From Nilaparvata lugens (Eukaryota; Arthropoda; Insecta; Hemiptera; Delphacidae): a stretch of DNA of 64,000 nucleotides. The stretch is taken from contig NC_052506.1 in the NCBI RefSeq assembly GCF_014356525.2, positions 20,053,916 to 20,117,915 of the forward strand. Reading direction: 5' to 3'. The notes under the pieces are model-generated. The model had not been told where the DNA came from and did no database searches. It saw only the letters and a list, made by a program, of their open reading frames with translations. Below are positions 10,701 through 21,280 of this stretch, piece after piece (positions within the stretch are counted from its first letter, which is position 1; each line of letters opens with the position of its first letter). The position numbers were made by a program, and so were the translations under genes.

Positions 10701-13700
10701 TTTGAGTATTAAATGTTAAAAAATAGTGAGTAGGTTTTTGATTTTGTATTAACATTTTTTAAATAAGTGCAATATTTCTAAAGTTTTTAATTTATTGTGA
10801 TACATTCTGTGATTCATTTAGAGTATAAAATCAACCTTCAAAATTCAAAATTTTAAATCATTCCTGGATTAAATCAAGTAACGAAGCAGTGTGTGATTAC
10901 ATAACCTTATCTTTTGGACAACATTAACATTTTATCAAAATTTTTGGAGAGAAATAGTACAGGCTCAGCCTAGTTTTTCCTCCAATATCATAATTGTATT
11001 ATGATTATAGTATTTTATACAATAAATGAATGAATGAACAGAGGGACCAAATATTTGTAATGAGGCAGACAATGAGAAGTGCTATGAGTTTAATGTAGAC
11101 TTGCACATTGTATTTGTTGACTTCAACTTCTGGCAGGCGTTCGACAGTGTAGAAAGGAAGCAGTTACCTACATCAAAATTACCTAAGTGTAAAATTATGT
11201 TTTTTTTTCTAATTTTGGCCTATGTATGCATATGCATATATATATAGTTACCTACAGTACTTAGCAGGTGTGTGGTTTACCAAGAAAGTTGGTGAGAATG
11301 GCCTTACAATGGAAGGTGCAAGAGCTTGTGTCAGAATAGATAACAAGTTAAGTAAAGAATTTAGAGTGAATAGAGGCGTAAGGCAGGGTGATGCACTCTC
11401 GGCAGTTATCTTTAACCTGGTACTTTAACCTGGTTCCCCCCTACACACAGACGGATAGTCTTGTAGGGGGTTTCCTTGCATATTTTATAATACGTTTGTG
11501 TTATGTAACACTTCTGTAATTATTTGGGAAATAAATAATTTTTGAATTGAATTTTTGAAATTTTGACTTGATGTTATCCTTGAAGCATTGCAGACATGCG
11601 GCAGTATTGTAACTAAGGCCAAAGTCCACATCGGACTGTAGCGCCAATGAAAGTAAAGTAAAATAGTAAGGAATACTAGCATTATTAACAGAAGTTAGCT
11701 TTATATGCCACATTTATTTTCCGAAAATGGTAATTACAAAGTTCATTGAACTACATCATTTTTGTCACTTGTACCTTTTTTGACAAAAGTGTTGTCAATT
11801 GAGTTTATTCGTGTTTTGTGAAAACTGGTCAAAGTATTACTGGATAGTTTTTGTGCCTAAGACCTGATCTATCCAGGAATGCTTGGGCATTGATCTAGAC
11901 ATTAGAAATAAATTATGGAAATTATGTATGTATTTTCCAATTTAATAAGTTGACCTTTTTCATTTCAGGTGTGCGTGGATGCTGTGTTGGCAATAAAGCC
12001 GAAGGACAATAAGAACATTGACTTGCACATGGTTGAGTTGATGGAAATGAAGCACAAAACATCCACCGAGACAACACTCATCAAAGGAATTGTCATGGAT
12101 CATGGAGCACGTCACCCCGATATGCCCAAGAGGGTTGAAAATGCCTTCATTCTGACATGCAATGTCAGTTTGGAATATGAGAAGAGGTATGTTCCAACGC
12201 TTTATTGACAATTATTTATTTAATCAATCACAAATTTATTGTAATTATGTTGATTTTAACTCAACATTTTTTTCTATAATATTAACTCATGAAAGCCCAA
12301 CGTTATCATAAATATTATGACATTGGGTAACTTGAACAAAAAAAAGTCTCAACTATTATAGTAATTTTTAGTGATGTACAAGATGAAAGTTGCTTACAAT
12401 CCCTTAGGCAAAAATATTCCATTCTCTCCTGTCCATATTGGTCTTCCTTCTTTTGTGGTTTTCAATCGTGATTTATTATAGAAGCATAAGTTATTCATTC
12501 AAATGACATGTTTCAGTGGAAGGATGAATTAGTATTTAATCTGCTATTAGATTCTAATAGCATTGATAATATTTTATATATTTTGCAAAATAATCGTCCT
12601 GTTTCATAAATGTCGATTATAGTTTGATCTCTGGTCTATTATCTGGGTCTAATGTCCTGGTCTATTATCTCTAGTATAACATGTCAAACCAATTCTACAA
12701 CCAGTCCATAGATCAATAAATTAAGTTATATATTTTAAAATTGTGAGAGCAAGGGTATGGAAGCTCACTTGGAAGTTCTACTAACTATTGCTCTTGTATA
12801 ATAACTCGTATATATCGCTCTAATATTTACAATATTACTCATTGCAAATCCTTAACTCGATCATCATTTCAAACCCTGTTCAACCTCATTCATTTACCAT
12901 TGTTCCAATCCATCAAACAGCTTACATGTTCATCAAACATCTTATTCTTACTTCTTCCAGTGAGGTGACATCTGGTTTCTTCTACAAAACAGCTGAAGAA
13001 CGCGAGAAATTGTTGGCTGCTGAAAGAGATTTCATTGAAAAGCGAGTAGAGAAGATCATTGCATTGAAGAAGAAAGTCTGTGATACTGCCGACAAGAAGT
13101 TTGTTGTCGTCAACCAGAAGGTATGCTAGCAATTTTAATCTGTTGTATTTGTGAAAATATTTTTGATTGCATTATGAGATATGTTCGATTGTTGAATATC
13201 TGTAGAATAAGATTGATTTGCGAGTGGATTGTCAAATCCGTACAGATTACTCAGTTCTCTCACAAACCAACGAATTAAACAACCTTCATTTCATGAGGTT
13301 TAGTGTTTTATTAATGGTTAGGCCTATTCATTTTTGTGCTTTTCGTAGCACTCATAAGAATGTTCTTGATGCTGGATCATTATTATTCATACGCATTCTA
13401 AACTTGTAACTGCCTACCAATATGTAAATTGATCTGTGAAGTCCATATTCCATCCGTTTTTCATTGCTATTGATATTAATTGCAATATTCGGTTGCATCT
13501 GTTATAAAACAATCCATTCAACTATCCTATATTTATTTGTTATATCAATAACATTATATTCTTCTACTTCGTAGAGTTGTGGAGAACATGTATTTTTGGA
13601 AGTAATAGTTAAAATAAACCAATGGTTATATAGTAAGTTGTATTGATAACTGATGTTGTATTCAGAATACAGAACCCGATGAAGTTTTTTCTTTGCTGAG

Positions 13701-16700
13701 GGTGATGTCCACATGAGCTCTAGGCTCATGATTTGTTTAACCTTCCGGCAGTCGCGCTGTTGTAAAAAGTACAACAGTGTCAGTTTTTTGCTGCATAAAA
13801 CTATTGAATGGGGTGGTGTCAGTGAATGTGTCACTATGCAGTTCAAAACTTTCTCCCCATCACTTCACTGAGTTGCAGTATCAACCGAGCAATGGTTCAG
13901 TTTCAAGGTGCCATTTAGTCGCGACAGTGCATAAGTATGATAGGGAAAGACTGTATATGGGGATTGTAAACGAACCAATAACACAGAATTGTTGGCTTTG
14001 CTTGGTGTACCTTATTGGGCTATGAAAAGATAATGATGCAAATGTTCATCGGCGTAAAATAATCCAATGAGATGGAAATATTAATTATATAATTAATTAA
14101 TATGTTTTGACAGTAAACAGAGTGCATAACACATAAAAAAAATAGGATGTTGTAAAAATTTCAACACGCGACTGCTCGTGTGATTGAGTAGGGCGCGACT
14201 ACCGGAAGGTCAAGCCAAGAAGCAGGTTTGTCTCCATTCAAAACCAATAGTTTCTTCGTATGTTAACCTAAATTTCTGTACAGTACTGTAGTTGAACTGT
14301 GGCAATTGTTGTTTTAAGGGCATTGATCCGATGTCATTGGACGCGCTGGCCAAGGAGGGAATAGTCGCACTGCGCAGAGCCAAGCGCCGAAACATGGAAC
14401 GGCTGACTCTGGCCTGTGGTGGAATGGCCATGAACTCTTTCGACGACTTGAAACCGGAACATCTCGGCTACGCTGGACTCGTCTATGAACATATTTTGGT
14501 GAGTAATTCTCCAAAAATCTTGTCCAGACACCTTCAAGCTTGTTGCAGATCTAGTTAGTTGATTCAATTTTTAACAAGAAAAAATGTTATTGAAGCCTCA
14601 TGACTTACTGTACTAAAATAATATACATTTGTATATTATTTTTCTTGTTTGGAAATGATTTTAAAACATTTTGTTTCAACATGTTTTGTTTATGAGATAA
14701 GTTGAAATGGAAACTCTGTTTAATCAGGACCTCCTATATACTACTAGGGTATACCAAGTAGGCTATATAGAAAGTCCTGGCTTAATCAAGGATTAATATT
14801 TTTATAATGAATAAAAAGACTAGACATTGTCCAACCATAAATTTGTTGAAAATCAAGATACCGATTTTGTTGCTACACCATTATTAATCTGTGGTAGACG
14901 TTTACCAGAGATTGATAATGGTGTAACAATCGAAACCTGTATCTTGATCTTTGATGAATCTGTGGCTGGACAGTGTCTTGCTTATTTATTCAGTATGGAT
15001 AACTACCACAACATCATCTGCACAACTAGGCCTACTCAGAAAGTCATTGTTTTTAAATTTAATTTTTATCCAATAACAAAAGATATAATAATAATAATGA
15101 TAATAATAATTTATTTGCCAAAAACAAAATTACATTATAAAACTTACTATAATTTAAATTATACATTACAATTCTAATAATTCAAGTTTTTTACAATAGA
15201 ACAAAATAAATATTACTTGTTGGCACAGCCGGCAAGGAAAACCTGAGCGCCTGCTGCGAGTTCAAAAGCTGAAAATTAACGATTACATTCGTGGAGACAA
15301 ATAAAGAATAAAAAATATAATAAGAATTTCGGTTTTAAGACAGAGTACAATTGATGAATATTCTGTGATTTTACATAATTGTGGTTGTTATACATATATA
15401 TTTGGTTATTAGAATTTATACTTTAGGTAATGAGAAGTAAATGTGCTGTTTAGTCCAGTGATTTATTTCGTTTAAAAGAGTTTTTGTGATTTTATTACTG
15501 ATGAATTTGAAAGGAATTTTATTAGAAAGTAGATTATAGTAGTATGTGAACTGGTGTCTACATACATATAGTTTTATTAGATTGGCATTAAATGCATTTG
15601 TAGTTGCTGGACGGGTAAGGTAAGGCGTTCTTCTGGACTCAAGATGTTGAAAATTTCTATTAAGGTACAAGATAGTTCTAACAACATACGTTTGTCTAAG
15701 TGTCGGTACATCAAGGTCAACAAATAATTGTCTACTAGGGTATAGTCTTGGTCAATATATAAACAATATCAATTTACAATATGATTATAATCTTGAATAA
15801 TGGAATCTATTTCTAACTTGTTTCTTTGTTTACTCAGGGAGAAGATAAGTTCACTTTCGTTGAGGAGTGCAAGAACCCGTTGAGTGTGACCATTCTCATG
15901 AAAGGACCGAACAAGCACACTCTCCTCCAGATCAAGGACGCCGTTCGTGATGGTCTAAGAGCTATCAAGAATACTATTGATGACGGTCAGTGTTTGTGTG
16001 TTTTTGTATTCGTTACTTCTCTCATTCAAAGCAGCTTATAGATGGGGAATGTTGAGACGGAAAGTTACTCTCGGTCAGTGCTTGTCATTTTCTGTAAATT
16101 TCCATCAAGACCGATGTTTGGTAGTTGTAAATTGATAGAATTAGATGGAAATAGATTAAATTAATGGTTTGGTGAGACAGAAATTCACTCTCGACCAGTG
16201 CTTGTCATTACGTCATTGTCTATACATTTTCATCAAGACAGATGCTTAGTAGATGGTAAAAGACGTTATAAAAACCACTAGCCGACAGTAACTTTCCTTT
16301 CCTACACTCCCTGTCTATGTGCAGCTTTAACCAATGTAGCTGTTTGTGTGATAGTTTAGCTATTGTGCCCCAATAAGTTTGTAAGCCTATTAAAATGATT
16401 ACTCCTCTATTTTCAATGCTGGTCGTGACCTGTAATCGGTGCTGTAATTTGCTGGTTGATGTTAATCTGCATATTTGTATTAGGTTAAATTGAAAATTGA
16501 ATTATTTTGGTCTGGCGAGCTACCTATTGTGCCTGACTACTTACTGTCGTCAGATGTAAATAATAGTTAATGAATTTATAGCATGCTCAGTATATTATTA
16601 TATGTCACTATATATCACTATATTATATTAAGCATACACTTATTATATGTTATATATTATAAGACCAATTTGACAAGTTACCAATCAAATGGGAATATTT

Positions 16701-19451
16701 CCAGACAATGATGCTATGTTGATTATATTACACTATACTACACCAATTAATGTTTATTTATTGTAATCTATTACAGATCATATTATAAATATGATTACGA
16801 TGGAACAACAGGGTTGGCACAAAACTATTCTCCTAAATTTTTATTTTAACTAACGTGTGCCAAAAAATAGGTTATGAATAGCTTTTGATATTTAAAGTCC
16901 AATTCTCCATCCAAAATATATCAAGTAGATTATGTAGTAATTGATTATGTGCTTCAAATTTATCATAAATGTGATTCAATTAATTTTTCTTGTTTTTCAC
17001 AGGCTTTGTCGTACCCGGAGCTGGTGCTTTTGAAATAGCTGTCTCCCAAGAGCTCCAGAAATATAAGAATGAAGTCAAGGGAAAATCAAAGCTAGGAGTG
17101 CAAGCTTACGCCGAAGCTTTATTGGTTATCCCCAAAACTTTAGGTGAGTTCTATATTTGTTTGATTTTAAAATTGAATAAGAGGAGTGTTGTAATAAGAC
17201 TATTTCCCATGGTTTTCAAAAATTGCATTGCACTGAAACACCAAAGATCATCATCTTTTCTATCAAATTCAATGTGAATCCTGTTTTCCAGTCAAATCCT
17301 CGATTGCATTCCAATCCCATGAAAAGTAAAATTCCAACACTAACGTATCCTCCAGAGCTCCGCTCCATACGACGAGCATATTCAAGTTCTGAGTAGTCTG
17401 GGTTCAACAATTTCTTGATATTATACAGTAATCTTTTAGTTAGCTCTCGCACAGGAAGGGATATTCCGAAGAATTCTGCTCTATTTGATGTAATATAAAA
17501 TAATGGATTTCCAGTACTCAAATATTGGTGATGTTGATTTCACTCGTAAATTTATAGCTGTATCTGTTAGCAATAAATTATCATTGCAAATTACTTGTTA
17601 TTCTAGAGTGAGAGTTTTTTTTATTCAACAAATCATCTTTGTAAATTATCTACTAAAATGGTGATCTAATATGACATCACATTTACTGTAAGTCAAAAAA
17701 CTTGTCAATGAAAAGACTCATTTGTTATTCTAAAATATGAGTTTTTTACTCAACAATTAATCATCTATAACTCTTGAGTAAATAAGCTACTAAAATATGA
17801 ATGTATCTCACATGACATCTTATTCACCACAATTCAATAAAAACCATTGCAGGTCAATAAAAATAAGTTTATAACCTAATAAATTAGTTATTGACTACTA
17901 ACTTTTATTTAACTTTTGATTCATATATTTTGTTCAGTATGACTTTCTCTTTGTTGAATTATTTATGGTCATCGTTGTTAAATTATTGATGTTTTATAGT
18001 TATTGGTGGTTAATTAATTTATTGTTCTGTAGAAAGCCAAATTGATAGGTGAGCAGGTGATAGTGATAATTGGTTTAATAAAATGTCATAATATAAATGG
18101 TAACTTACATTTTATTTTCTCCTTCAAGCTGTTAACAGTGGTTTCGATGCCCAAGAAACATTAAGGGCCGGTTCCCGAGCTCGGGATTTGGTTAAGTTCT
18201 AGACTTTGAACATCTGGAGTCAGAAAATTGACTTTCCGAAACGGGGCGTAGTCGCAGTCATTGTCATAGTCACGTTTGAATTAAATTTCGAAAAACTAAA
18301 AATTTGAACACAAAATAAAATAAAGAGAAAATAGTGGAAAGTTTCAGCTATTGTGAATTATTTAGGAATGTTTAATTTCGTCAAGGAAAAACGTTTCTAA
18401 TTATAGAAATGAGAAAATAAAAACTGCGACTACGCCCCGTTTTGGAAAGCCAATTTTCTGACTCCAGCTGTTTTAAAGTCAAGAACTTAGCTAAATCCCG
18501 AGCTCGGAAACCGGTCCTTAGTTTGTACAGTAAATTTGTATAAGCTTGGTGAAAGTTGAAATACATGGCAGCTTATTTTTTATTTTCTCCTTCCAGCTGT
18601 GAACAGTGGTTTCGATTCCCAAGAAACAATTGTCAAACTCCAAGAGGAAAGTCAAGGAGGAGACATGGTTGTAGGACTCGACATTACCTCAGGAGAAGTC
18701 CTGAAACCGGCTGATGCTGGCATCTTTGAAAACTATTCTGTTAAGAAGCAAATAATTAATTCTTGGTAAGTTCTCAATGTCTATTATAATGTATGGTGAA
18801 TTATGGTTTCTTGAATATTTTGCTTAGGCTAGTTTGAAAATTCATTGTGTTTGACAACAAGATCATTAGACAAATCTATGGACCTTTAAATGAGGGAGGA
18901 GAGTGGAGGAAGAGACACAACTGAGAACTTCGAGACCTTTATAGGGAGCCAGATGTAGTATGCGAGTTCAAGTGTAGAAGGATCAGATGGGCTGGGCATG
19001 TTTTGAGAAGAAAAGATGACAGCAATTTGAATCAAGTGTTGAAAAGAAATCCGGAAGGACGACAACCGAGAGGAAGACCACGACGGAAATGGTGGAGTCA
19101 AGTAAAGGCCGATATAAAGAGAATTGGAGCAACCGAAGAGGACGCAGAAAATCGAGAGAGGTGGAGGTGCTTTGTTGGTGCGGCTAAATATCTACTTAGA
19201 TATGTATAACCATGGCAGTAAGTATAGATTAAAAATAGTTATTTGTATATTTCGATTGAAAAATGCTTTTTCTCCCTCAGGGCAAGTAGCCAGACTCAAT
19301 CTAAATTAAATTAAACCAACTCGAACTAAATAATCCATGACTGCTTTTGATTGAATCTTGATGTGGTTTTTGTTCCAGTACCGTGATTGCGAGCAACTTA
19401 CTTCTAGTGGATGAAATTATGAGAGCTGGTATGTCTTCGCTCAAAGGATAA
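4715..19451 (+). CDS. CCT6: T-complex protein 1 subunit zeta (CCT6), complete
   Basis: Zeta subunit of the cytosolic group II chaperonin CCT/TRiC, which folds actin, tubulin and other proteins using ATP. Eleven exons: 4715-4851, 5713-5776, 8024-8158, 9484-9657, 11969-12186, 12961-13120, 14319-14498, 15838-15985, 17003-17143, 18597-18765, 19379-19451. They sum to 1599 nt, 532 residues plus TAA, against ~531 in vertebrates. Visible family motifs: LGPKGT at residues 38-43, GDGTT (nucleotide binding, catalytic Asp90) at 89-93, [10 protein letters not shown] and VSLEYEK in the apical region, [17 protein letters not shown], the VVPGAG loop, and a C-terminal SSLKG. The start ATG is preceded by a short in-frame ATG at 4673 that would add 14 non-conserved residues; family length favours 4715. 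Every junction has GT-AG and conserved phase. Exons 3 and 10 each have a partial upstream duplicate (separate entries). Identity is secure. Confidence 0.96.
4852..5712 (+). other. CCT6 intron 1
   Basis: AT-rich intron with GTAAGT donor and tgtttcag acceptor. I see no mobile element or coding remnant in it. Confidence 0.7.
5777..6289 (+). other. CCT6 intron 2, 5' part: GC-richer repeat-like sequence
   Basis: Unlike the AT-rich neighbouring introns, this stretch is GC-balanced and carries the recurring phrase tggtcatcccatc / tggtcatcccgtc (near 6061 and 6151), whose reverse complement appears as gacgggatgac near 7568. This suggests that 5.8-7.6 kb is one composite insertion with partly inverted ends. 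No ORF resembles a known protein. Confidence 0.4.
6468..6881 (+). repeat. 5S rRNA-derived SINE-like element
   Basis: The first ~113 bp (6471-6583) are a near-complete 5S rRNA sequence, including the internal control region with box A (GTTAAGCAACG) and box C (GGATGGGTGACC). The last ~6 nt that would close the terminal stem (GTTGGC) are absent. The 5S part is fused to an AT-rich, LINE-like 3' body ending in ataaataaagtactc and an (AATC)n tail at 6871-6882. AACCAG flanks both ends (6462-6467, 6882-6887), a possible short target-site duplication. This architecture matches SINE3-type, 5S-headed SINEs. Family assignment is inference; the 5S identity is strong. Confidence 0.75.
6471..6583 (+). rRNA. 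5S rRNA-like sequence (SINE head, not a true gene)
   Basis: Aligns in order with eukaryotic 5S rRNA from GCCAACGGCCATACC through GGGAACACCACATGCTG. The 3' strand of helix I is missing and no T-rich Pol III terminator follows at once, so this is unlikely to give functional 5S rRNA. It may still recruit TFIIIA/Pol III through its intact internal promoter. Confidence 0.7.
7806..7863 (+). pseudogene. Duplicate of CCT6 exon 3 start with its splice acceptor
   Basis: The phrase from aatatacctaatg through the tttttag acceptor and the first 23 exon bases (CAAATCCAACACCCCACCGC...) occurs here (exon part 7841-7863) and again 183 bp downstream at the true exon 3 (8024-8046). After base 23 the copy diverges into AT-rich sequence. 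Splicing to this acceptor would add [10 protein letters not shown] and then run to a stop, so it would abort the protein. It is a partial tandem duplication that created a decoy 3' splice site. Confidence 0.8.
8159..9483 (+). other. CCT6 intron 3
   Basis: AT-rich intron, 1.3 kb. No recognisable coding remnant or terminal inverted repeat was found. Confidence 0.6.
9805..10215 (-). mobile_element. LINE 3' fragment (RNase H-like tail of an R1/I-type element)
   Basis: Read on the minus strand it gives broken protein pieces such as [17 protein letters not shown] and [15 protein letters not shown], resembling the RNase H and C-terminal part of R1/I-like non-LTR elements. It contains frame breaks. 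The terminal ~75 bp (gaagggacgga at 9807) recur at 57765-57833, confirming a dispersed family. It lies in CCT6 intron 4, antisense to the gene. Confidence 0.55.
10940..11560 (+). mobile_element. Reverse transcriptase fragment of a non-LTR element with LINE tails
   Basis: An (AATG)n-type tail at 11024-11039 ends one 3'-truncated element. A second fragment then gives [15 protein letters not shown] (RT motif A region, near 11122) and [15 protein letters not shown] (motif B region, 11365-11420), separated by a disrupted segment. It ends in a T-rich 3' UTR with aataaataattt near 11530. The motif spellings are those of endonuclease/RT elements common in insects (RTE-like or similar). It is inactive and lies in CCT6 intron 4. 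Confidence 0.7.
12187..12960 (+). other. CCT6 intron 5
   Basis: AT-rich, 0.77 kb, with nothing recognisable beyond the splice sites (GTATGT donor, cttcttccag acceptor). Confidence 0.65.
13741..14209. mobile_element. Non-autonomous piggyBac-like MITE
   Basis: A 469-bp element. It begins CCTTCCGGCAGTCGCGC right after TTAA (13737-13740) and ends GCGCGACTACCGGAAGG right before TCAA (14210-14213), one base from TTAA. Terminal CCTT plus a TTAA target site is the hallmark of the piggyBac superfamily. The interior contains more GTCGCGAC/GCGACTG phrases and no transposase. It lies in CCT6 intron 6, ~110 bp from exon 7. Confidence 0.7.
14499..15060 (+). other. CCT6 intron 7, 5' part
   Basis: AT-rich. 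A fairly long open stretch (14827-15177) has no similarity I recognise and no splice context, so I do not call it a gene. Confidence 0.45.
15085..15770 (-). mobile_element. LINE 3' end, minus strand, degraded
   Basis: On the minus strand the block starts with RT C-terminal-like peptide ([35 protein letters not shown], 15665-15500, broken into shorter pieces by stops), then a 3' UTR, and finishes with an (ATT)n/(AAT)n simple tail at 15085-15112. This is the 3' portion of a 5'-truncated non-LTR retrotransposon inserted antisense in CCT6 intron 7. The clade was not resolved. Confidence 0.55.
16050..16275 (+). repeat. Local tandem duplication in CCT6 intron 8
   Basis: Two diverged units share gagacggaaagttactctcg / gagacagaaattcactctcg, then cagtgcttgtcatt, then a catcaagac phrase, spaced about 120 bp. 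No coding content. The rest of intron 8 is AT-rich and unremarkable. Confidence 0.6.
17144..18128 (+). other. CCT6 intron 9, 5' part
   Basis: AT-rich. No element recognised upstream of the duplicated exon fragment that starts at 18129. Confidence 0.55.
18121..18163 (+). pseudogene. Duplicate of CCT6 exon 10 start with its splice acceptor
   Basis: The acceptor ctccttcaag and the next 34 exon bases (CTGTTAACAGTGGTTTCGAT...) copy the true exon 10 start at 18597 with only three or four differences. After CAAGAAACATT the copy is cut by the MITE at 18164-18518. Splicing here would give [12 protein letters not shown], then MITE-encoded residues and an early stop. Leaving out the MITE, the duplicated unit is ~111 bp. 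Confidence 0.8.
18164..18518. mobile_element. MITE with AGGRCCGGTTTCCGAGCTCG termini, copy 1
   Basis: A 355-bp element with long terminal inverted repeats (~100 bp, imperfect) that include AGCTCGGGATTT, a GGCTTTCCRAAACGGGGCG-like block and TAGTCGCAGT. TA (18162-18163) and TA (18519-18520) flank it, consistent with a Tc1/mariner-type target. No ORF. It splits the duplicated exon 10 fragment. Copy 2 is at 61905-62253. Confidence 0.8.
18850..19212 (+). mobile_element. Non-LTR element C-terminal ORF remnant
   Basis: Encodes [36 protein letters not shown] and [13 protein letters not shown], the C-terminal domain typical of insect endonuclease/reverse transcriptase LINE proteins (RWAGHV then GRPRRKW). 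Probably the same kind of element as the RT fragment in intron 4. It lies in sense orientation in CCT6 intron 10, 5'-truncated. Confidence 0.75.
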
Positions 19452-19800
19452 CTTACATCGTTCAACTAATATGAAGGAGTACTAACAACAAACTGAAATC
19501 AAGTCATGTTTTTCAACTGAAACTTGACAACCGTCGTTCTAATGAATCTTATCACCAGTATTGTACTCCCTTCCATATTCGCACTCAAAACATTAATTTT
19601 TATTCTATGTTTCTTTTGGAGTATGTGAATATTATTTGTTCAGTACTCCTCTAATTTTTCACATATTGAAGGGAGCTAGACATGAATGAGTGCCTAACAT
19701 CGCTTCAAATTTCAAAATTATAACTGTATTCTTTTTCGTAAAGCTTGCTAATGTATTTGTTATAATTTTGGAATAAAATGTGCTTTAACTCAAGAGTATA
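19452..19800 (+). other. CCT6 3' UTR with poly(A) signal
   Basis: Sequence after the TAA stop with AATAAA at 19772-19777. This is the best candidate for the 3' end of the CCT6 transcript; the exact cleavage site was not determined. Confidence 0.6.
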
Positions 19801-19890
19801 CTTTTCTTCCTGGTGATGCCTTGTTCTTTAGGTCTTATTGAAAAGTCATTCAGTTAGTTACATTTTGTCGGTAGAGAAACCTAATAAGTT

Positions 19891-20096
19891 AATAAAAACA
19901 ATATAAAAATCTTGTAGTACCCTTTATTTTTTAAAAAAACTTTAAAATAGTTCAACAACTAGTTTCGACCCTAATTTAGTTCATTTTCAAGTTGAAATTG
20001 AAATAATAAATAATTAGGGTCGAAACGAGTTGTTGAACTATTTTAAAGTTTTTTTTTAAATAAAGGGTACTACAAGATTTTTATATTGTTGTTATT
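19891..20096. mobile_element. Foldback (hairpin) element
   Basis: Two ~80-bp arms are near-perfect inverted copies: aacaatataaaaatcttgta and the following gtaccctttatttttt on the left, and the mirrored agggtactacaagattttta on the right, around a ~35-bp loop. It would form a long RNA or DNA hairpin. Noncoding, between CCT6 and the phosphatidylserine synthase gene. Confidence 0.75.
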
Positions 20097-20178
20097 AATT
20101 TGTTTAAAAGAGTAGCCCATGTGAGTGATGAAGTGTTTTTATGAAACCTAATAAGCTATACCTCTCCATTCAATAAAG

Positions 20179-20354
20179 TGCGTACAGACTCATGTGCCAC
20201 AAACACGCGCATTTTTCTTTTCATCGACTGATGTTTAGTTTATTATATCTGTATTTGTACAGAAACAGCAAGATACAGATAAAATGAGCATAGCATCAGT
20301 CCATTAGCTAAAAAGCGAAATGCGCGTGTTCGTGGCGCTCAAGTCTGCATGCAC
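20179..20354. mobile_element. Short MITE with GTGCGTACAGACT termini
   Basis: About 45-bp inverted ends: gtgcgtacagactcatgtgc then cacaaacacgcgcattt on the left, and the inverted aaatgcgcgtgttcgtggcg then ctcaagtctgcatgcac on the right. ATAAA lies on both flanks, a possible 5-bp target duplication. No coding capacity. Confidence 0.7.
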
Positions 20355-20399
20355 ATAAATAGGCTATATATTCATCATGCATGTTATCAGCGAGAGGCT

Positions 20400-21280
20400 T
20401 TGAACATAAATAAAGAAACAATAAATAAACCACTGGAAAGTTAGATCAGCATATCCAATAATTGCTGATTGGATGGCGTATATAGTAAGCTTCCTTTCCA
20501 GCCAATCGGAGAGCTTTCTGTCGTGCCAAATGAAAAAAAAAACACCATTATAATACATTATTATGTAGAATACAGCGATCCGCTTGGACAGACATTTTTG
20601 GCGAGATTAATAAATTTACTGATATTGATATCGCTTTCTCAAAGTCTAATAATATCGATCTATTGAATTTGATGTGGCGGTAATATCGATATTACCGAAA
20701 CGATAAATCGGTTGATAATCGACATTTACTCTTCGATATTCTCATCTTTTTTAGGTTATGTTGCACCAATACTTTCGACGTATATCTCCCCTAGACTGCG
20801 CTGTCCGTCAAACAAAATATTTCAAATTTCATGATAGACAAGACTATTCCATTTGACAGATAGATCAAATTTTTTTATGTTTTTTATTCATTAGGTATTG
20901 TATTGAATTCATCCTCTGTAGTCACATAACTGAAACTTACAATTTCATTCATATCTCTCTATTTTTGCTTTGAAACAAAAATAAACAAATGGACTTCTAG
21001 AATGAATAAGAAATCCATAACTGTATTAATAATTATCAAAAGTTGATAACAAAATTTAATTATAATATTTTTTTAGTTCTTCTTTAGTGTGTGTTATGTT
21101 GGTCACAGTGAGCGAAATCTTCTGCAACTCCGCGTGAGCTGAGCCGTATTTGAGGTTGGCTCTATTCTCTATTTAGCTAATGTTGATTAGATATTGATAT
21201 ACGATACAGTTGACAATGAAAAGTAACTTTTGTTTGTAAAAAATAAATATTCTGTAGTGTAATGGAATGATAAATACAAA
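20400..21280 (+). promoter_or_regulatory. Upstream region of the phosphatidylserine synthase gene
   Basis: About 0.9 kb of unique-looking sequence before the PTDSS1-type start codon. A cluster of ATCGAT sites lies at 20620-20730, including a perfect 20-bp palindrome at 20678-20697 (CGGTAATATCGATATTACCG). These resemble DRE half-sites. No TATA box or transcription start was placed with confidence. Confidence 0.4.

Noticed and set aside
13502..14025. Long frames around 13.5-14.0 kb as a small gene
   Set aside because: Most of the stretch lies within the piggyBac-like MITE and no splice or family support exists.
14827..15177. A 116-codon plus-strand frame in CCT6 intron 7
   Set aside because: Its second half overlaps the simple tail of an antisense LINE, and the rest has no similarity or splice support.
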